Assembly: GCF_003432115.1 (NCBI RefSeq)
Contig: NZ_QWDC01000004.1
Span: 62,765-126,764, forward strand
Reading direction: 5' to 3'
Source: Mucilaginibacter conchicola
GTDB taxonomy: Bacteria > Bacteroidota > Bacteroidia > Sphingobacteriales > Sphingobacteriaceae
Length of the DNA stretch: 64,000 bases
This document shows, piece by piece, positions 43,160 to 52,704 of the stretch. Position 1 is the first letter of the stretch. Every line of letters starts with the position of its first letter. The notes beneath the pieces are model-generated. The model did no database searches. It saw nothing but the letters and a program-made list of their open reading frames with translations, and was not told the DNA's origin. Made by a program: the position numbers and the translations under genes.

Positions 43160-44809
43160 ATGAAAATAGCATTAGCACAGCTTAACTATCATATAGGTAA
43201 CTTTGAATCTAACACGGGTAAGATCATCAAAACCATAAAAGAGGCCCAACAAAACGGTGCCGACCTTGTGGTTTTCTCCGAGCTTTGTGTGTGTGGTTAC
43301 CCCGCCCGCGATTTCCTGGAGTTTGAAGAATTTATAAGCCTGTGCGATGCCGCTGCGCAGGAAATTGCCGCCGAGTGCAAGGATATTGCCTGCATCATCG
43401 GCCTGCCAACGCCGAATAATAACCCTCAGGGTAAAGACCTGAACAACTCTGCCTACTTTATCGAGAACGGCGAAGTGAAAGCCGTGGTTAATAAAGCCCT
43501 GCTGCCTAACTACGATATTTTTGACGAGTACCGTTATTTTGAGCCATCAACCTCATTTAACTGTATCGATTTTAAAGGTAAACGCATTGCGCTGACCATC
43601 TGTGAGGATCTTTGGAACACCATCGAAAATCCGCTGTACATCACCCGCCCGATGGATGAACTGATAAAACAGAAACCTGATGTGATGATCAATATAGCGG
43701 CATCGCCGTTTGCGTATAACCACGATGAAGAGCGTATTGCCATCCTGAGCGATAATGCCCGCCGTTATAACCTGCCGCTGTTTTATGTAAACCACGTTGG
43801 TGCCCAAACCGAGCTGATCTTCGACGGCGGCTCGCTGGTGTTTAACCGCGCCGGCGAAACGGTTGATGAACTGCCTTACTTTGTTGAGCATATTGCTTAT
43901 TACGATCTGGATAACGATGGCGGCATCACCTTACAGCACCAAACCACTTTAAAACCAACCCGCGACAGCGACATACAGCAGATACACGATGGTTTGGTTT
44001 TAGGTATAAAAGATTACTTCCATAAATCGGGCTTTAAGCAGGCGATTTTGGGTCTATCAGGCGGTATCGATTCTGCCGTGGTTTGCGCCCTGGCTGCCGA
44101 AGCTTTAGGGCCAGAGAATGTAATGGCCGTGATGTTGCCGTCAAAATTCTCAACCGATCATTCTCTTAAAGATGCTGAAGACCTTGTGAATAACCTGGGT
44201 TGTAAAAGCGAAGTGATCGCGATAGCAAAAATTACCGATACGTTTGAAGAGGCCCTGCACCCACAGTTTAAAGGCCTGCCGTTTAATATTGCCGAGGAGA
44301 ATATCCAATCGCGCAGCAGGGCTATCCTGCTAATGGCCATGACCAATAAGTTTGGTTACATCCTGCTTAATACCTCAAACAAAAGCGAGGTGGCGGTAGG
44401 CTACGGTACTTTGTACGGCGATATGTGCGGCGGAATGTCGGTTATTGGTGATGTTTTTAAAACGCAGGTTTTCCAGCTGGCGCGATACATTAACCGCGAG
44501 CGAGAGATCATTCCGGAGAATACCATCATCAAACCGCCATCGGCAGAATTGAGGCCCGATCAAAAAGATACTGATTCGCTGCCGGAGTATGATATATTGG
44601 ATGCTATCCTGTCGCAATATGTTGAGCACAGGCGTTCATCTGCAGAAATTATAAAACAGGGTTTTGATGAAGCCATTGTGCGCAAAGTGCTGCGCCTGGT
44701 GAACATGGCCGAACATAAACGTTACCAAACGCCGCCAATTTTAAGGGTATCGCCAAAGGCATTTGGCATGGGCAGGCGTATGCCTATTGTGGGTAAGTAT
44801 CTTACCTAA
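43160..44809 (+). CDS. nadE: Glutamine-dependent NAD+ synthetase
   Basis: A 549-residue two-domain enzyme that makes NAD from deamido-NAD, ATP and glutamine. The N-terminal nitrilase-type glutaminase domain (about 1-265) has the Glu in VVFSELCVCGYPARDF, the Lys in NKALLPNYDIFDEYRYFEP and the Cys in LTICEDLW. The synthetase domain (about 280-549) has the P-loop LGLSGGIDSAVV (near 295-306) and later SRAILLMAMTN and NTSNKSEVAVGYGTLYGDMC. Length agrees with the bacterial ~540-residue form. It is cytoplasmic and probably essential. Transcribed divergently from gldB. Confidence 0.95.
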   Translation: MKIALAQLNYHIGNFESNTGKIIKTIKEAQQNGADLVVFSELCVCGYPARDFLEFEEFISLCDAAAQEIAAECKDIACIIGLPTPNNNPQGKDLNNSAYFIENGEVKAVVNKALLPNYDIFDEYRYFEPSTSFNCIDFKGKRIALTICEDLWNTIENPLYITRPMDELIKQKPDVMINIAASPFAYNHDEERIAILSDNARRYNLPLFYVNHVGAQTELIFDGGSLVFNRAGETVDELPYFVEHIAYYDLDNDGGITLQHQTTLKPTRDSDIQQIHDGLVLGIKDYFHKSGFKQAILGLSGGIDSAVVCALAAEALGPENVMAVMLPSKFSTDHSLKDAEDLVNNLGCKSEVIAIAKITDTFEEALHPQFKGLPFNIAEENIQSRSRAILLMAMTNKFGYILLNTSNKSEVAVGYGTLYGDMCGGMSVIGDVFKTQVFQLARYINREREIIPENTIIKPPSAELRPDQKDTDSLPEYDILDAILSQYVEHRRSSAEIIKQGFDEAIVRKVLRLVNMAEHKRYQTPPILRVSPKAFGMGRRMPIVGKYLT

Positions 44810-44890
44810 AATAATTTTTTTGTTACGTTAAAATTTGGTTAAACCTTTCGCGTACTTTTAGTCTAACAGATTATAACTTTTATTGACGTC

Positions 44891-45511
44891 ATGAAAAAAT
44901 ATATCTATTTAGTGTTGATCGTAGCTTTCGTTTCAACGCTATCTGCCTGCAGCAGCTATAACTACTACACTGCAGCAGCCAACAAAACCAACCTTACTGC
45001 TTACCGCACTTTTGCTCTTGCAGCGCCCATGAAAGACCCCAATAAGCAATGGCGCCCGCTTAACGAGATTGGCAATGGCCGTATACAGGAAGCAACCAAG
45101 CAGGCCCTTATTGCCAAAGGCTTAACTCCCGAGCAGCAAAATCCCGATCTGTTGGTACGTTACGCAACCGTTACCGGTCGTGGTACCAAATGGGAAACCA
45201 GCTATCCGTATTATGGTGGTTGGGGCGGCGGCTGGGGCTGGGGTTACGGATGGGGCTACGGTGGTTTCTATCGCCCATGGGGTTGGGGTGGTTACGGCGG
45301 CTTTTATGGCCCGGGCTACGCTCAAAAAGTGCACTATAAAGAAGGTACAATTATCATTGACCTGATAGATGCCAGAACCCAGCAAATTGTATGGCGCGGT
45401 TACGGTGTAGGCGAATTGCAAAACCCTAAGAGAACCATGAACGATATACCAAAAGTAGTTGACGGTATCATCAAACAGTTAGATCTGGCTCCGCCGATGA
45501 GAAAATCATAA
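44891..45511 (+). CDS. DUF4136 lipoprotein with Gly/Trp/Tyr-rich insert
   Basis: A 206-residue lipoprotein (signal YLVLIVAFVSTLSAC, lipidated Cys at residue 20) of the DUF4136 family. YNYYTAAANKTNLTAYRTFA and GRIQEATKQALIAKGLTPEQ are typical early segments, and IIIDLIDARTQQIVWRGYGV near the end is the family's core strand. Unusual is a low-complexity loop of about 45 residues between them made of Gly, Trp, Tyr and Phe (GGWGGGWGWGYGWGYGGFYR). It is expected at the periplasmic side of the outer membrane; function unknown. A terminator follows directly. Confidence 0.85.
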   Translation: MKKYIYLVLIVAFVSTLSACSSYNYYTAAANKTNLTAYRTFALAAPMKDPNKQWRPLNEIGNGRIQEATKQALIAKGLTPEQQNPDLLVRYATVTGRGTKWETSYPYYGGWGGGWGWGYGWGYGGFYRPWGWGGYGGFYGPGYAQKVHYKEGTIIIDLIDARTQQIVWRGYGVGELQNPKRTMNDIPKVVDGIIKQLDLAPPMRKS

Positions 45512-45530
45512 TTGCGCAAGAAGAAATTGA

Positions 45531-45562
45531 AAAAGGGACGCCTGATAAGGCGTCCCTTTTTT
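45531..45562 (+). terminator. Terminator after DUF4136 gene
   Basis: AAAAGGGACGCC (45531-45542) pairs perfectly with GGCGTCCCTTTT (45549-45560) around TGATAA, followed by TT. Confidence 0.85.
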
Positions 45563-45848
45563 GTTAATCATTTATCAGAATTATAGCGGCAAACTCATAC
45601 AACAATCCAATATACTGAGTATCATTTGCTACCTTTCTTCACAATATGGTTAATTTTGTAGATTATTTTCTACAAATTGGGCAATATTTTCTACTGTCGC
45701 GAATTTGGTTCGCAAATTAATAGGTGCTCAACTGTTAAAATAAGCTTATCAAGCAAAATGTGATAGGTAGTTGCTTGCTTAAAATCAAAATTTACGCCAT
45801 AGCTATAAACTTCATTTAAAACGGGTAAATTTAAGGCGCTAAAACTCA
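45563..45848. promoter_or_regulatory. Protease upstream region with TTTGTAGA palindrome
   Basis: In this 286-base gap TTTGTAGA (45655-45662) and TCTACAAA (45669-45676) form an inverted repeat with a 6-base spacer. A further TTTCTAC stands 13 bases after. GCGAATTTGGTTCGC forms a second small hairpin. These may be operators for the protease gene. Nothing else is recognisable. Confidence 0.35.
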
Positions 45849-48800
45849 ATGCTTATTGTGAAGAAATACCCGGCGTTAGTACTCTTCGTTTGTTTATATA
45901 CTTGTATTACGGCGCAGGTTTTTGGGCAGGTTTTGCCGCTAACCGGTGCAGGCAAGCAAGAGTTAGATGCGCTATCGGTAAAAGCAAAGCAGAATTTTAC
46001 CGCGGGTTTTACCAAAGCGGCTGCAGTAGCTAAACAAAACGGTTGGGCTTTAAGGCGTTTAAACAAAGCCGGTAACCTGGTGGCCTTGCAGGGGCTTAAT
46101 GAACGCGGCTTTCCGGTTTTTTTATCTACCCATAACAATACTATTGCTGCGGCAACTACCGGTACAAACACCGTGCAGCCGGGTGGTTCCCTAAACCTCG
46201 ATCTATCAGGCAGCAGCACATTCCTGAACGGAAAGCTGGGTATTTGGGATGGTGGTAGCGTTTACGCTGCTCATCGCGAATTTGCCGGTAAAACCATCAC
46301 GCTAAATAATTCTTCGGCAGGGGTGGTAGATCATTCTACACATGTGGCCGGCACTATGCTGGCAAAAGGCGTTTATGCGCCGGCAAAAGGGATGGCTTTT
46401 AATGCGACAACTTTGGCATCATGGGATTTTGATGATGATGTTTCTGAGATGAGCGCAGCGGCTCCAAATCTGCTGTTATCCAATCATTCGTACGGTGATG
46501 TTGCCGGCTGGGATTATAATGCAGGCCAGCAGCGTTGGGAATGGTATGGCCTGCCCGGCGATACGGAAGATTATCTATTTGGTTTTTATGATTCGCGCAC
46601 CCGCGATTGGGATAAAATAGCCTATAACGCACCGTATTACCTGATGGTTGAATCGGCAGGTAATAGTCATGGCAGCACCGGCCCGGCAGTTGGTGCCGAG
46701 TACTGGGGTTTCAGGAGCCGCACCGATCCTACTTTTGTAAGCAAGGGTGCCAGGCCCAACAACATAAGCAGTAATAACGGGTATGATGTGATCAGTACCA
46801 CAGGTACGGCAAAAAATATATTAACGGTTGGCTCGGTAGGGCAATTGCCAAACGGGCCGGTGAACAGGCAGGATGTAGTTATATCCGGGTTTAGCAGTTG
46901 GGGACCAACAGATGACGGCCGTATTAAGCCGGATGTTGTTGGTTGCGGCGAGTTGCTTTTATCAACCGGTACGCATAATACCAGCTATTATTACTACTCG
47001 TCGGGCACCTCAATGGCGGCACCAAACGTAACGGGTTCTTTATACTTGTTGCAAGAGTACTATGCAAAAAAAAATAACGGTGCTTTTATGCGTGCTGCCA
47101 CGTTAAAAGGCCTTGCCTGCCATACTGCATTTGATGCCGGCAACGTTGGCCCCGATTATGTTTATGGCTGGGGGCTGCTCAACATGAAAGTCGCCGCACA
47201 GGCCATTACCGATAATAATGTAAAAAGCCTCATCAGCGAAAATACTTTAGCACAGGGGCAAACCAAAACTGTTGAAGTAACCGCATCAGGCATCGGCCCT
47301 TTAGTGGTTTCTATCTCATGGACTGATCCCGAAGGTACGCCCACTGCAGATGCTACCATCAATAACCGCACACCCAAACTGGTTAACGATCTTGATCTGC
47401 GCATCAGTGATGGCGAAACCACTTACAGGCCATGGGTTTTAACGCCCGATAATCCATCGGCGGCAGCCACAACAGGCGACAACATACGGGATAATATTGA
47501 GCAGGTTTATATAGCTAATGCTATCCCCGGTAAAAAATATACCGTAACTATTTCGCATAAAGGTACGTTGCGGTCAGGTAGCCAGGCTTATTCGCTGATA
47601 GCTACCGGCGTGGGCGGTAACCCGTATTGTGCATCGGCACCAACCTCAACCGCCGATTCCAAGATCAATAACTTTACCCTCTCCAATATCAACAAAAACG
47701 GCGCTGCAGGTTGCACCAGCTATACTGATAATACCAACCTTTCGGCACAACTGGAGATCGGCAAGACTTATCCGTTCAGCATAACCATGGGTACCTGTGG
47801 GGCTAACTTTAACAAAGCAGCTAAGATATTTATTGATTGGAACGGCAACGGTGTTTTTGATGCCGGTGAACTGGTTGCTACCACAAATGTTATCAATGGC
47901 ACAGGTACATACGCAGGCAATATTACAGTACCAACAACCGTAACCGCCGGTAATACCACCGTGCTGCGGATAGTGCTAACAGAAACAAGTAATGCTGCCA
48001 CCATAACCGCTTGCGGCAGCTATGCCAAAGGCGAAACGCAGGACTACCGCGTGCAATTCGTAAAACCATCGGTTGATGCCGGTGCTACGGCTATTGTTAA
48101 CAGTGCAGAAGGCGTTACCTGCGCATCGGCAGTAGCGGTAAAAGTAAGATTGAAGAATTTTGGCAGTGCTGCCATCAGCAATATCCCGGTAACGGTAACT
48201 ATAACCGGCCCGGGTAATACAGTTACTACGTTTACCGAAACTTTCAGCGGTGCGCTTGCCCCTGAGGAAGAAACAGATTTTGTGTTCGGCAATAAGTTTA
48301 ACACTACGCCGGGCAGCACTTATACGGTAACGGCTACCACTAAACTGGATGGCGACCCTATTACAGCAAATAATACCACTACCGGCACAATTGAGGTAGG
48401 TACAGCACCTGTTGTGGGTAATAACCTGCAAGCTTATTACTGCGTAAATACAAAGGCTTACGAGTTGAGCGGCAGCGGCGATGGCCAGCTGTTTTGGTAT
48501 ACAACCGCTAACGGTACGGTGCCGGTAGGTACAGGTTCTCCGGCTACGGTGACCACTGCGCCGATCAACAATACCTATTATGCCGGTTTAAACGACTTTA
48601 GCGGGCATGTGGGTTATGCCAACAAAGCTGCAGGCCCTGCGGGTGGCTATAACCAGTTTTCGCCGGGAGTAAGGGTAACAACCCAGGCGCCTGTGATTTT
48701 GGAGAGTGCAAGGCTGTACATCGGCTCATCCGGCAAGATAACTTTTAGCGCCACAAATGATAACGGCGAAGTGGTATCATCGGTAACGCTTAATGTAACC

Positions 48801-49622
48801 CAAACGCGTACCACCACCACTACACCCAACTTACCCGATGTTGAACTGGCCGATGATCCGCTTGACCAGGGTAAAGTTTTCGCATTGAACTTATTGCTGC
48901 CCGCACCGGGCAATTATACCATAACGCCGAGTTATGAGAGTGGCGCATCCATCTACAGAAATAAGGGTACGGGTATCAATTATCCGTTTACAATAGGCAG
49001 TACTTTTAAGATAGCAGGTAACGAAGCTACATCAGGTACTAACGAGGGCGATACTACTTATTACCGCGGCATGTACTATTATTTTTATGATATGCAGGTT
49101 CGTAGCCCCGGCTGTGCATCAGCCCAGCGTGCTGCTGTAACGGTAACCAAACCGGTTATTACCCAAAGCGGTGATGACCTGCAATCGAGCATTACGGGTG
49201 ATAGCCAGTGGTTTTTAAACGGCGAAGCTATTGCGGGTGCTATAGGCCCAAAATATACGCCGCTAAAAAGTGGTGTTTACACGGTTGAGGTAACCCTGGG
49301 CACAGGTTGTATAGCCGAATCAGATGGGTTTAGCTTTCAGCTGCAAGCTAAGGACCCTGATAGGTCTGAGATAGCATTGGCCGTGTTCCCGGTGCCGGCA
49401 AATACTTACGTAAACATAGTGTTTAATGCGCCGCAAGCGGCTGATATGAGGTTGTCATTAGTAAACGCCATCGGGCAAACTGTTTACCAAAACAGCCGGA
49501 AGATAGCCGCAGGTAATTTTAGTACAGATATAAACACCTCGGGTATGGTGCCCGGCACATATATCATTAGGATAGATCTTGGGCAGAAACAATATTCGCG
49601 CAAGGTGATCATAGCACATTAA
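45849..49622 (+). CDS. Secreted S8 (subtilisin-like) protease with T9SS type A tail
   Basis: A 1257-residue exported protease. Signal peptide VLFVCLYTCITAQVFGQ. The S8 catalytic domain (about 110-460) has Asp134 in LGIWDGGSVY, His165 in DHSTHVAGTM and Ser388 in SGTSMAAP. A beta-rich domain follows (PQxP-like, about 465-595), then a GEVED-type domain (GAAGCTSYTDNTNLSAQLEI; FIDWNGNGVFDAGE, about 595-740) and Ig/CARDB-like repeats (about 740-1160). The last ~80 residues are the T9SS type A sorting domain (VFPVPANTYVNIVFNAPQ; PGTYIIRIDLG; ending KVIIAH). It is therefore sent across the outer membrane, probably to degrade proteins. The triad is complete. A promoter region and a strong terminator isolate the gene. 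Confidence 0.92.
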   Translation: MLIVKKYPALVLFVCLYTCITAQVFGQVLPLTGAGKQELDALSVKAKQNFTAGFTKAAAVAKQNGWALRRLNKAGNLVALQGLNERGFPVFLSTHNNTIAAATTGTNTVQPGGSLNLDLSGSSTFLNGKLGIWDGGSVYAAHREFAGKTITLNNSSAGVVDHSTHVAGTMLAKGVYAPAKGMAFNATTLASWDFDDDVSEMSAAAPNLLLSNHSYGDVAGWDYNAGQQRWEWYGLPGDTEDYLFGFYDSRTRDWDKIAYNAPYYLMVESAGNSHGSTGPAVGAEYWGFRSRTDPTFVSKGARPNNISSNNGYDVISTTGTAKNILTVGSVGQLPNGPVNRQDVVISGFSSWGPTDDGRIKPDVVGCGELLLSTGTHNTSYYYYSSGTSMAAPNVTGSLYLLQEYYAKKNNGAFMRAATLKGLACHTAFDAGNVGPDYVYGWGLLNMKVAAQAITDNNVKSLISENTLAQGQTKTVEVTASGIGPLVVSISWTDPEGTPTADATINNRTPKLVNDLDLRISDGETTYRPWVLTPDNPSAAATTGDNIRDNIEQVYIANAIPGKKYTVTISHKGTLRSGSQAYSLIATGVGGNPYCASAPTSTADSKINNFTLSNINKNGAAGCTSYTDNTNLSAQLEIGKTYPFSITMGTCGANFNKAAKIFIDWNGNGVFDAGELVATTNVINGTGTYAGNITVPTTVTAGNTTVLRIVLTETSNAATITACGSYAKGETQDYRVQFVKPSVDAGATAIVNSAEGVTCASAVAVKVRLKNFGSAAISNIPVTVTITGPGNTVTTFTETFSGALAPEEETDFVFGNKFNTTPGSTYTVTATTKLDGDPITANNTTTGTIEVGTAPVVGNNLQAYYCVNTKAYELSGSGDGQLFWYTTANGTVPVGTGSPATVTTAPINNTYYAGLNDFSGHVGYANKAAGPAGGYNQFSPGVRVTTQAPVILESARLYIGSSGKITFSATNDNGEVVSSVTLNVTQTRTTTTTPNLPDVELADDPLDQGKVFALNLLLPAPGNYTITPSYESGASIYRNKGTGINYPFTIGSTFKIAGNEATSGTNEGDTTYYRGMYYYFYDMQVRSPGCASAQRAAVTVTKPVITQSGDDLQSSITGDSQWFLNGEAIAGAIGPKYTPLKSGVYTVEVTLGTGCIAESDGFSFQLQAKDPDRSEIALAVFPVPANTYVNIVFNAPQAADMRLSLVNAIGQTVYQNSRKIAAGNFSTDINTSGMVPGTYIIRIDLGQKQYSRKVIIAH

Positions 49623-49664
49623 AATACAAAAGCCGCCCCGGCATACCGGGGCGGCTTTTGTATT
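49623..49664. terminator. Strong 19-bp bidirectional terminator
   Basis: AATACAAAAGCCGCCCCGG pairs perfectly with the complementary 19 bases around the loop CATA (49642-49645). It is shared by the convergent protease and beta-barrel genes. Confidence 0.85.
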
Positions 49665-49680
49665 AAGTGAGGTTTTTGTT

Positions 49681-50175
49681 TTAGAAAGTGTATTTTATCC
49701 CCAGGCCCGGCGCAATATCAAAAAAAGGCCCGGTAGCTAATTCCACACGCGGGTTAAGGTCTAAACTTATGGCAACAGGTGCCTGGTCGATTTTATACTC
49801 GAGGCCTAAAACACCGTCGGCACCCAGCAAAATATGGCTATCGTTATAAACTTTATCATCGCCGCCAAAGCGTTTGTAAACGCCGCTGCCTACGCTACCC
49901 AAGTGGGCACCAAAACCGTAGTAGAATTTTAGTCCGGCAGTGTTAAAGGCTGATTGGTGCAGCTCATACAGGCCCGAAAACACTACGCCATGGCTGCGGA
50001 AACCAACAAGGCCTTCAATGGCGGTACCCTCATCCAGGAAAAATTTACCTGAGATACCATTTTCATAACCGCCAAATTTAAGGCCTACTGCGGTTTTGTA
50101 ATCCTGGGCCTGTAAGCGGCTGGTTACCAGTAAAAAAGAGCAAAGTGCTATTACCGAAAGGACGAATTTTTTCAT
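49681..50175 (-). CDS. Small outer-membrane beta-barrel protein
   Basis: A 164-residue exported protein; ATG 50175 is chosen because it gives a clean signal (FVLSVIALCSFLLVTSRLQA). The mature part alternates hydrophobic and polar residues (VGLKFGGYENGISGKFFLDE; GLKFYYGFGAHLGSVGSGVY), as in eight-stranded outer-membrane barrels, and ends in an aromatic residue (LGIKYTF). Function unknown; such small barrels may be porins or adhesins. It converges on the protease gene. Confidence 0.75.
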   Translation of the reverse strand: MKKFVLSVIALCSFLLVTSRLQAQDYKTAVGLKFGGYENGISGKFFLDEGTAIEGLVGFRSHGVVFSGLYELHQSAFNTAGLKFYYGFGAHLGSVGSGVYKRFGGDDKVYNDSHILLGADGVLGLEYKIDQAPVAISLDLNPRVELATGPFFDIAPGLGIKYTF

Positions 50176-50350
50176 TTTAAAGATGTAAATGTTGTTGAGT
50201 TTAATATGCATTGTTAACGGCGTAAAGCTGTATTTATGCTATGCCGCCGCAAATAAGGGGGCAAACATAGGGTATCGGGCTGATATTAAACAGTAAAAAA
50301 ATCAACATATCCACAGCTGTTTTAAGATGTAAATAATATAAATTGCCCTC

Positions 50351-52036
50351 ATGAAGTTCAACTTTGTATTGCAATATGCCTTTATATTTCTGGTAAGCAC
50401 ATGCAGTGTAGCCCTTGCGCAGCCATCCATTCTCTCTTACAAAAACGGAGTGGTGGTTTGTGCCTATCCAGATGCGTCAAAAGCCGGGGTTGAAGTGCTG
50501 AAAAAAGGTGGTAATGCAGTTGATGCAGCTGTTGCAGTGCAATTTGCATTAGCCGTAACACACCCGCAGGCAGGCAATATTGGCGGTGGCGGTTTTATGG
50601 TTTATCGCTCGGGAAAAGGCGAGGCCAATACACTTGATTTTCGTGAGAAAGCCCCCGCGCAGGCGAGTGAAAAAATGTATCAGGATAGTGCCGGTAACAT
50701 CGTCCCTGATATGAGTTTGTACACCCACAAAGCCTCGGGTGTGCCCGGGGCGGTTGATGGCTTGTACGAGGCACACAAAAAATACGGTAAACTAAAGTGG
50801 ACTGAGTTAGTGCAGCCAGCGGTTGACCTGGCGCTTAAAGGTTTTAAGGTGACCAAAAGGCTGGCATCAGATCTTAATCGCGCAGCAAACGAATTTAAAA
50901 AACTCAACCCGGGCAAAAGCTATCTGCTAAAAGAAGGCGGCTGGCAGGAAGGTGACCTGCTGATACAAACCGACCTTGGCCATACGCTTGAATTGATAAG
51001 AGATAAAGGCCGCGACGGATTTTACGATGGTAAAACTGCCGATCTGATTGTTGCCGAGATGAAGAAGAACAACGGCCTTTTCACTAAAACCGATCTGAAG
51101 AACTACCACTCGGTTTGGCGCAAACCGGTGCTGAGCAATTATAAAGAGTACCGCATTATCACCATGCCGCCGCCATCAAGCGGGGGGATAGCGCTGGTAC
51201 AATTGCTGCATTCGGTAGAGAAATACCCCCTGAGCCGCTGGGGTTTTAACAGCGATAGTACTGTTAGGTTGATAGTTGAAGCCGAGCGCCGCGTATACGC
51301 TGACCGGTCAAAATACCTTGGCGACCCCGACTTTTTTAAGGTGCCGGCGGATAGCCTGCTGAACCCCAAATATATTGATGCCCGCATGCAAAGCTTTAGC
51401 TGGGATGCGGCAACACCGAGCACTGCCATACAACCTGGCAGCTTTATGGGCTACGAGAGCGACCAAACCACACACTACTCTATTGTAGATAAAGACGGCA
51501 ACGCGGTATCTATTACAACTACTTTAAATGACTCCTTCGGCTCGCACATATTTGTTGCGGGTGCAGGTTTTTTGCTGAATAACGAGATGGACGATTTTAG
51601 CTCTAAACCGGGCGTCCCCAATATGTATGGCCTGGTTGGTGGTAAAGCTAACAGCATACAACCCGGCAAACGCATGCTCTCCAGCATGACGCCAACGATT
51701 GTAGAGAAGAATGGCAAATTATTTATGGTGGTAGGAACACCGGGCGGCTCAACCATTATTACATCCGTTTTCCAGACTATACTGAATGTGGTAGAATTTA
51801 ACCAAGGGCTGCAGCAAGCAGTTACTTCAAAACGTTTCCACCATCAATGGTTGCCTGATGAAGTTGCTGTTGAGGCAGGTGCACTTGACGACATAACAAA
51901 AGAAAAGCTGCAGCAGAAAGGCTATAAACTTACGCCACGCGGCGCCATAGGCCGGGTTGATGCCATACTCGCCACCCCGCAGGGCTACGAAGGCGGCGCC
52001 GACCCGAGAGGGGATGATACGACCGTTGGGTATTAA
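50351..52036 (+). CDS. ggt: Gamma-glutamyltransferase
   Basis: A 561-residue exported enzyme, signal FIFLVSTCSVALAQ. It cleaves gamma-glutamyl bonds, for example in glutathione, and makes itself active by autocleavage. The catalytic N-terminal Thr after cleavage is Thr373 in QTTHYSIVDKDGNAVS. LTHPQAGNIGGGGFMVY and the gamma-Glu-binding SSMTPTIVEKNGKLFMVVGT and GTPGGSTI are present. Length and the large/small subunit split near 372 agree with the family. It is expected in the periplasm. A single gene, with about 140 bases upstream without an obvious promoter. Confidence 0.93.
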   Translation: MKFNFVLQYAFIFLVSTCSVALAQPSILSYKNGVVVCAYPDASKAGVEVLKKGGNAVDAAVAVQFALAVTHPQAGNIGGGGFMVYRSGKGEANTLDFREKAPAQASEKMYQDSAGNIVPDMSLYTHKASGVPGAVDGLYEAHKKYGKLKWTELVQPAVDLALKGFKVTKRLASDLNRAANEFKKLNPGKSYLLKEGGWQEGDLLIQTDLGHTLELIRDKGRDGFYDGKTADLIVAEMKKNNGLFTKTDLKNYHSVWRKPVLSNYKEYRIITMPPPSSGGIALVQLLHSVEKYPLSRWGFNSDSTVRLIVEAERRVYADRSKYLGDPDFFKVPADSLLNPKYIDARMQSFSWDAATPSTAIQPGSFMGYESDQTTHYSIVDKDGNAVSITTTLNDSFGSHIFVAGAGFLLNNEMDDFSSKPGVPNMYGLVGGKANSIQPGKRMLSSMTPTIVEKNGKLFMVVGTPGGSTIITSVFQTILNVVEFNQGLQQAVTSKRFHHQWLPDEVAVEAGALDDITKEKLQQKGYKLTPRGAIGRVDAILATPQGYEGGADPRGDDTTVGY

Positions 52037-52174
52037 TTCAAAAGTCAAAATTCAAAAGTCAAAAGAGTGCAGCGGGTAAATAGAAATGTTAGCGTTTTGG
52101 TTGTTTTACTATGAACCATTAACTATTATCTATGAACTACGTAGTATTCATTTAAAATATTAAGTTTGTGCTTT

Positions 52175-52615
52175 ATGCGAAGCAGTGTAAAACAGCAGGA
52201 AACTATCGACTATTTTTTGAAGATAGTTTGGCAAACCGTTGCCAACCGGTACAACCAAACGGTAACCGAGTTTGGTTTCACCCAGTCTATAGGTTACCTG
52301 CTCATCAATATTGATGAAGAGGGTACAACCGTATCACAGGCGGCTGCTTTGCTTGGCCTTAAATCAACCAGTTTATCGCGTATGCTTAACCAACTGGAGC
52401 AATCGGGCCTGATATACCGTGCATCAAACCAGGGCGATAAACGCTCGGTGAAAATATACCTTACCGACCTGGGCAAAGAGAAAAGGCAGATAGCCAAGAA
52501 TGTTGTTAAGCAATTCAACAACTATTTAAACTCGCACATAAGCGAGGCCGACAGGGCCTACCTGACCGAAATGCTGAGGAAAATAAACCAGCTCACCCTT
52601 AACTACAAGCCCTGA
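52175..52615 (+). CDS. MarR family transcriptional regulator
   Basis: A 146-residue winged-helix regulator. ATG 52175 is used; a TTG three codons earlier is possible. The recognition region is VSQAAALLGLKSTSLSRMLN (about 57-76) with the wing QGDKRSVKIYLTDLGKEK. N- and C-terminal helices form the dimer. MarR proteins usually bind palindromes and respond to small phenolic molecules or oxidants. Target unknown, and the flanking genes are not obvious partners. A stretch of repeated AAAGTCAAAA (52041-52065) stands between ggt and this gene. Confidence 0.88.
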   Translation: MRSSVKQQETIDYFLKIVWQTVANRYNQTVTEFGFTQSIGYLLINIDEEGTTVSQAAALLGLKSTSLSRMLNQLEQSGLIYRASNQGDKRSVKIYLTDLGKEKRQIAKNVVKQFNNYLNSHISEADRAYLTEMLRKINQLTLNYKP

Positions 52616-52682
52616 TCTTATTCTCATTATCTCCTAAGAGTGTTAAAAAGTGTTAAGCTGCATTTTTTGCGATATAAAACGA

Positions 52683-52690
52683 TAACTTTG
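52683..52690 (+). promoter_or_regulatory. Bacteroidota -7 box for FKBP operon
   Basis: TAACTTTG matches TANNTTTG, 15 bases before the first FKBP gene's ATG. It sits within ACGATAACTTTGTCGTTAT, an inverted repeat of AACGA/TCGTT that could also bind a repressor. Confidence 0.45.
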
Positions 52691-52704
52691 TCGTTATAAC
52701 TTAC

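Noticed and set aside
42043..43161. Longer gldB start at 43161
   Set aside because: It would overlap the nadE start and place 24 extra residues before the lipoprotein signal.
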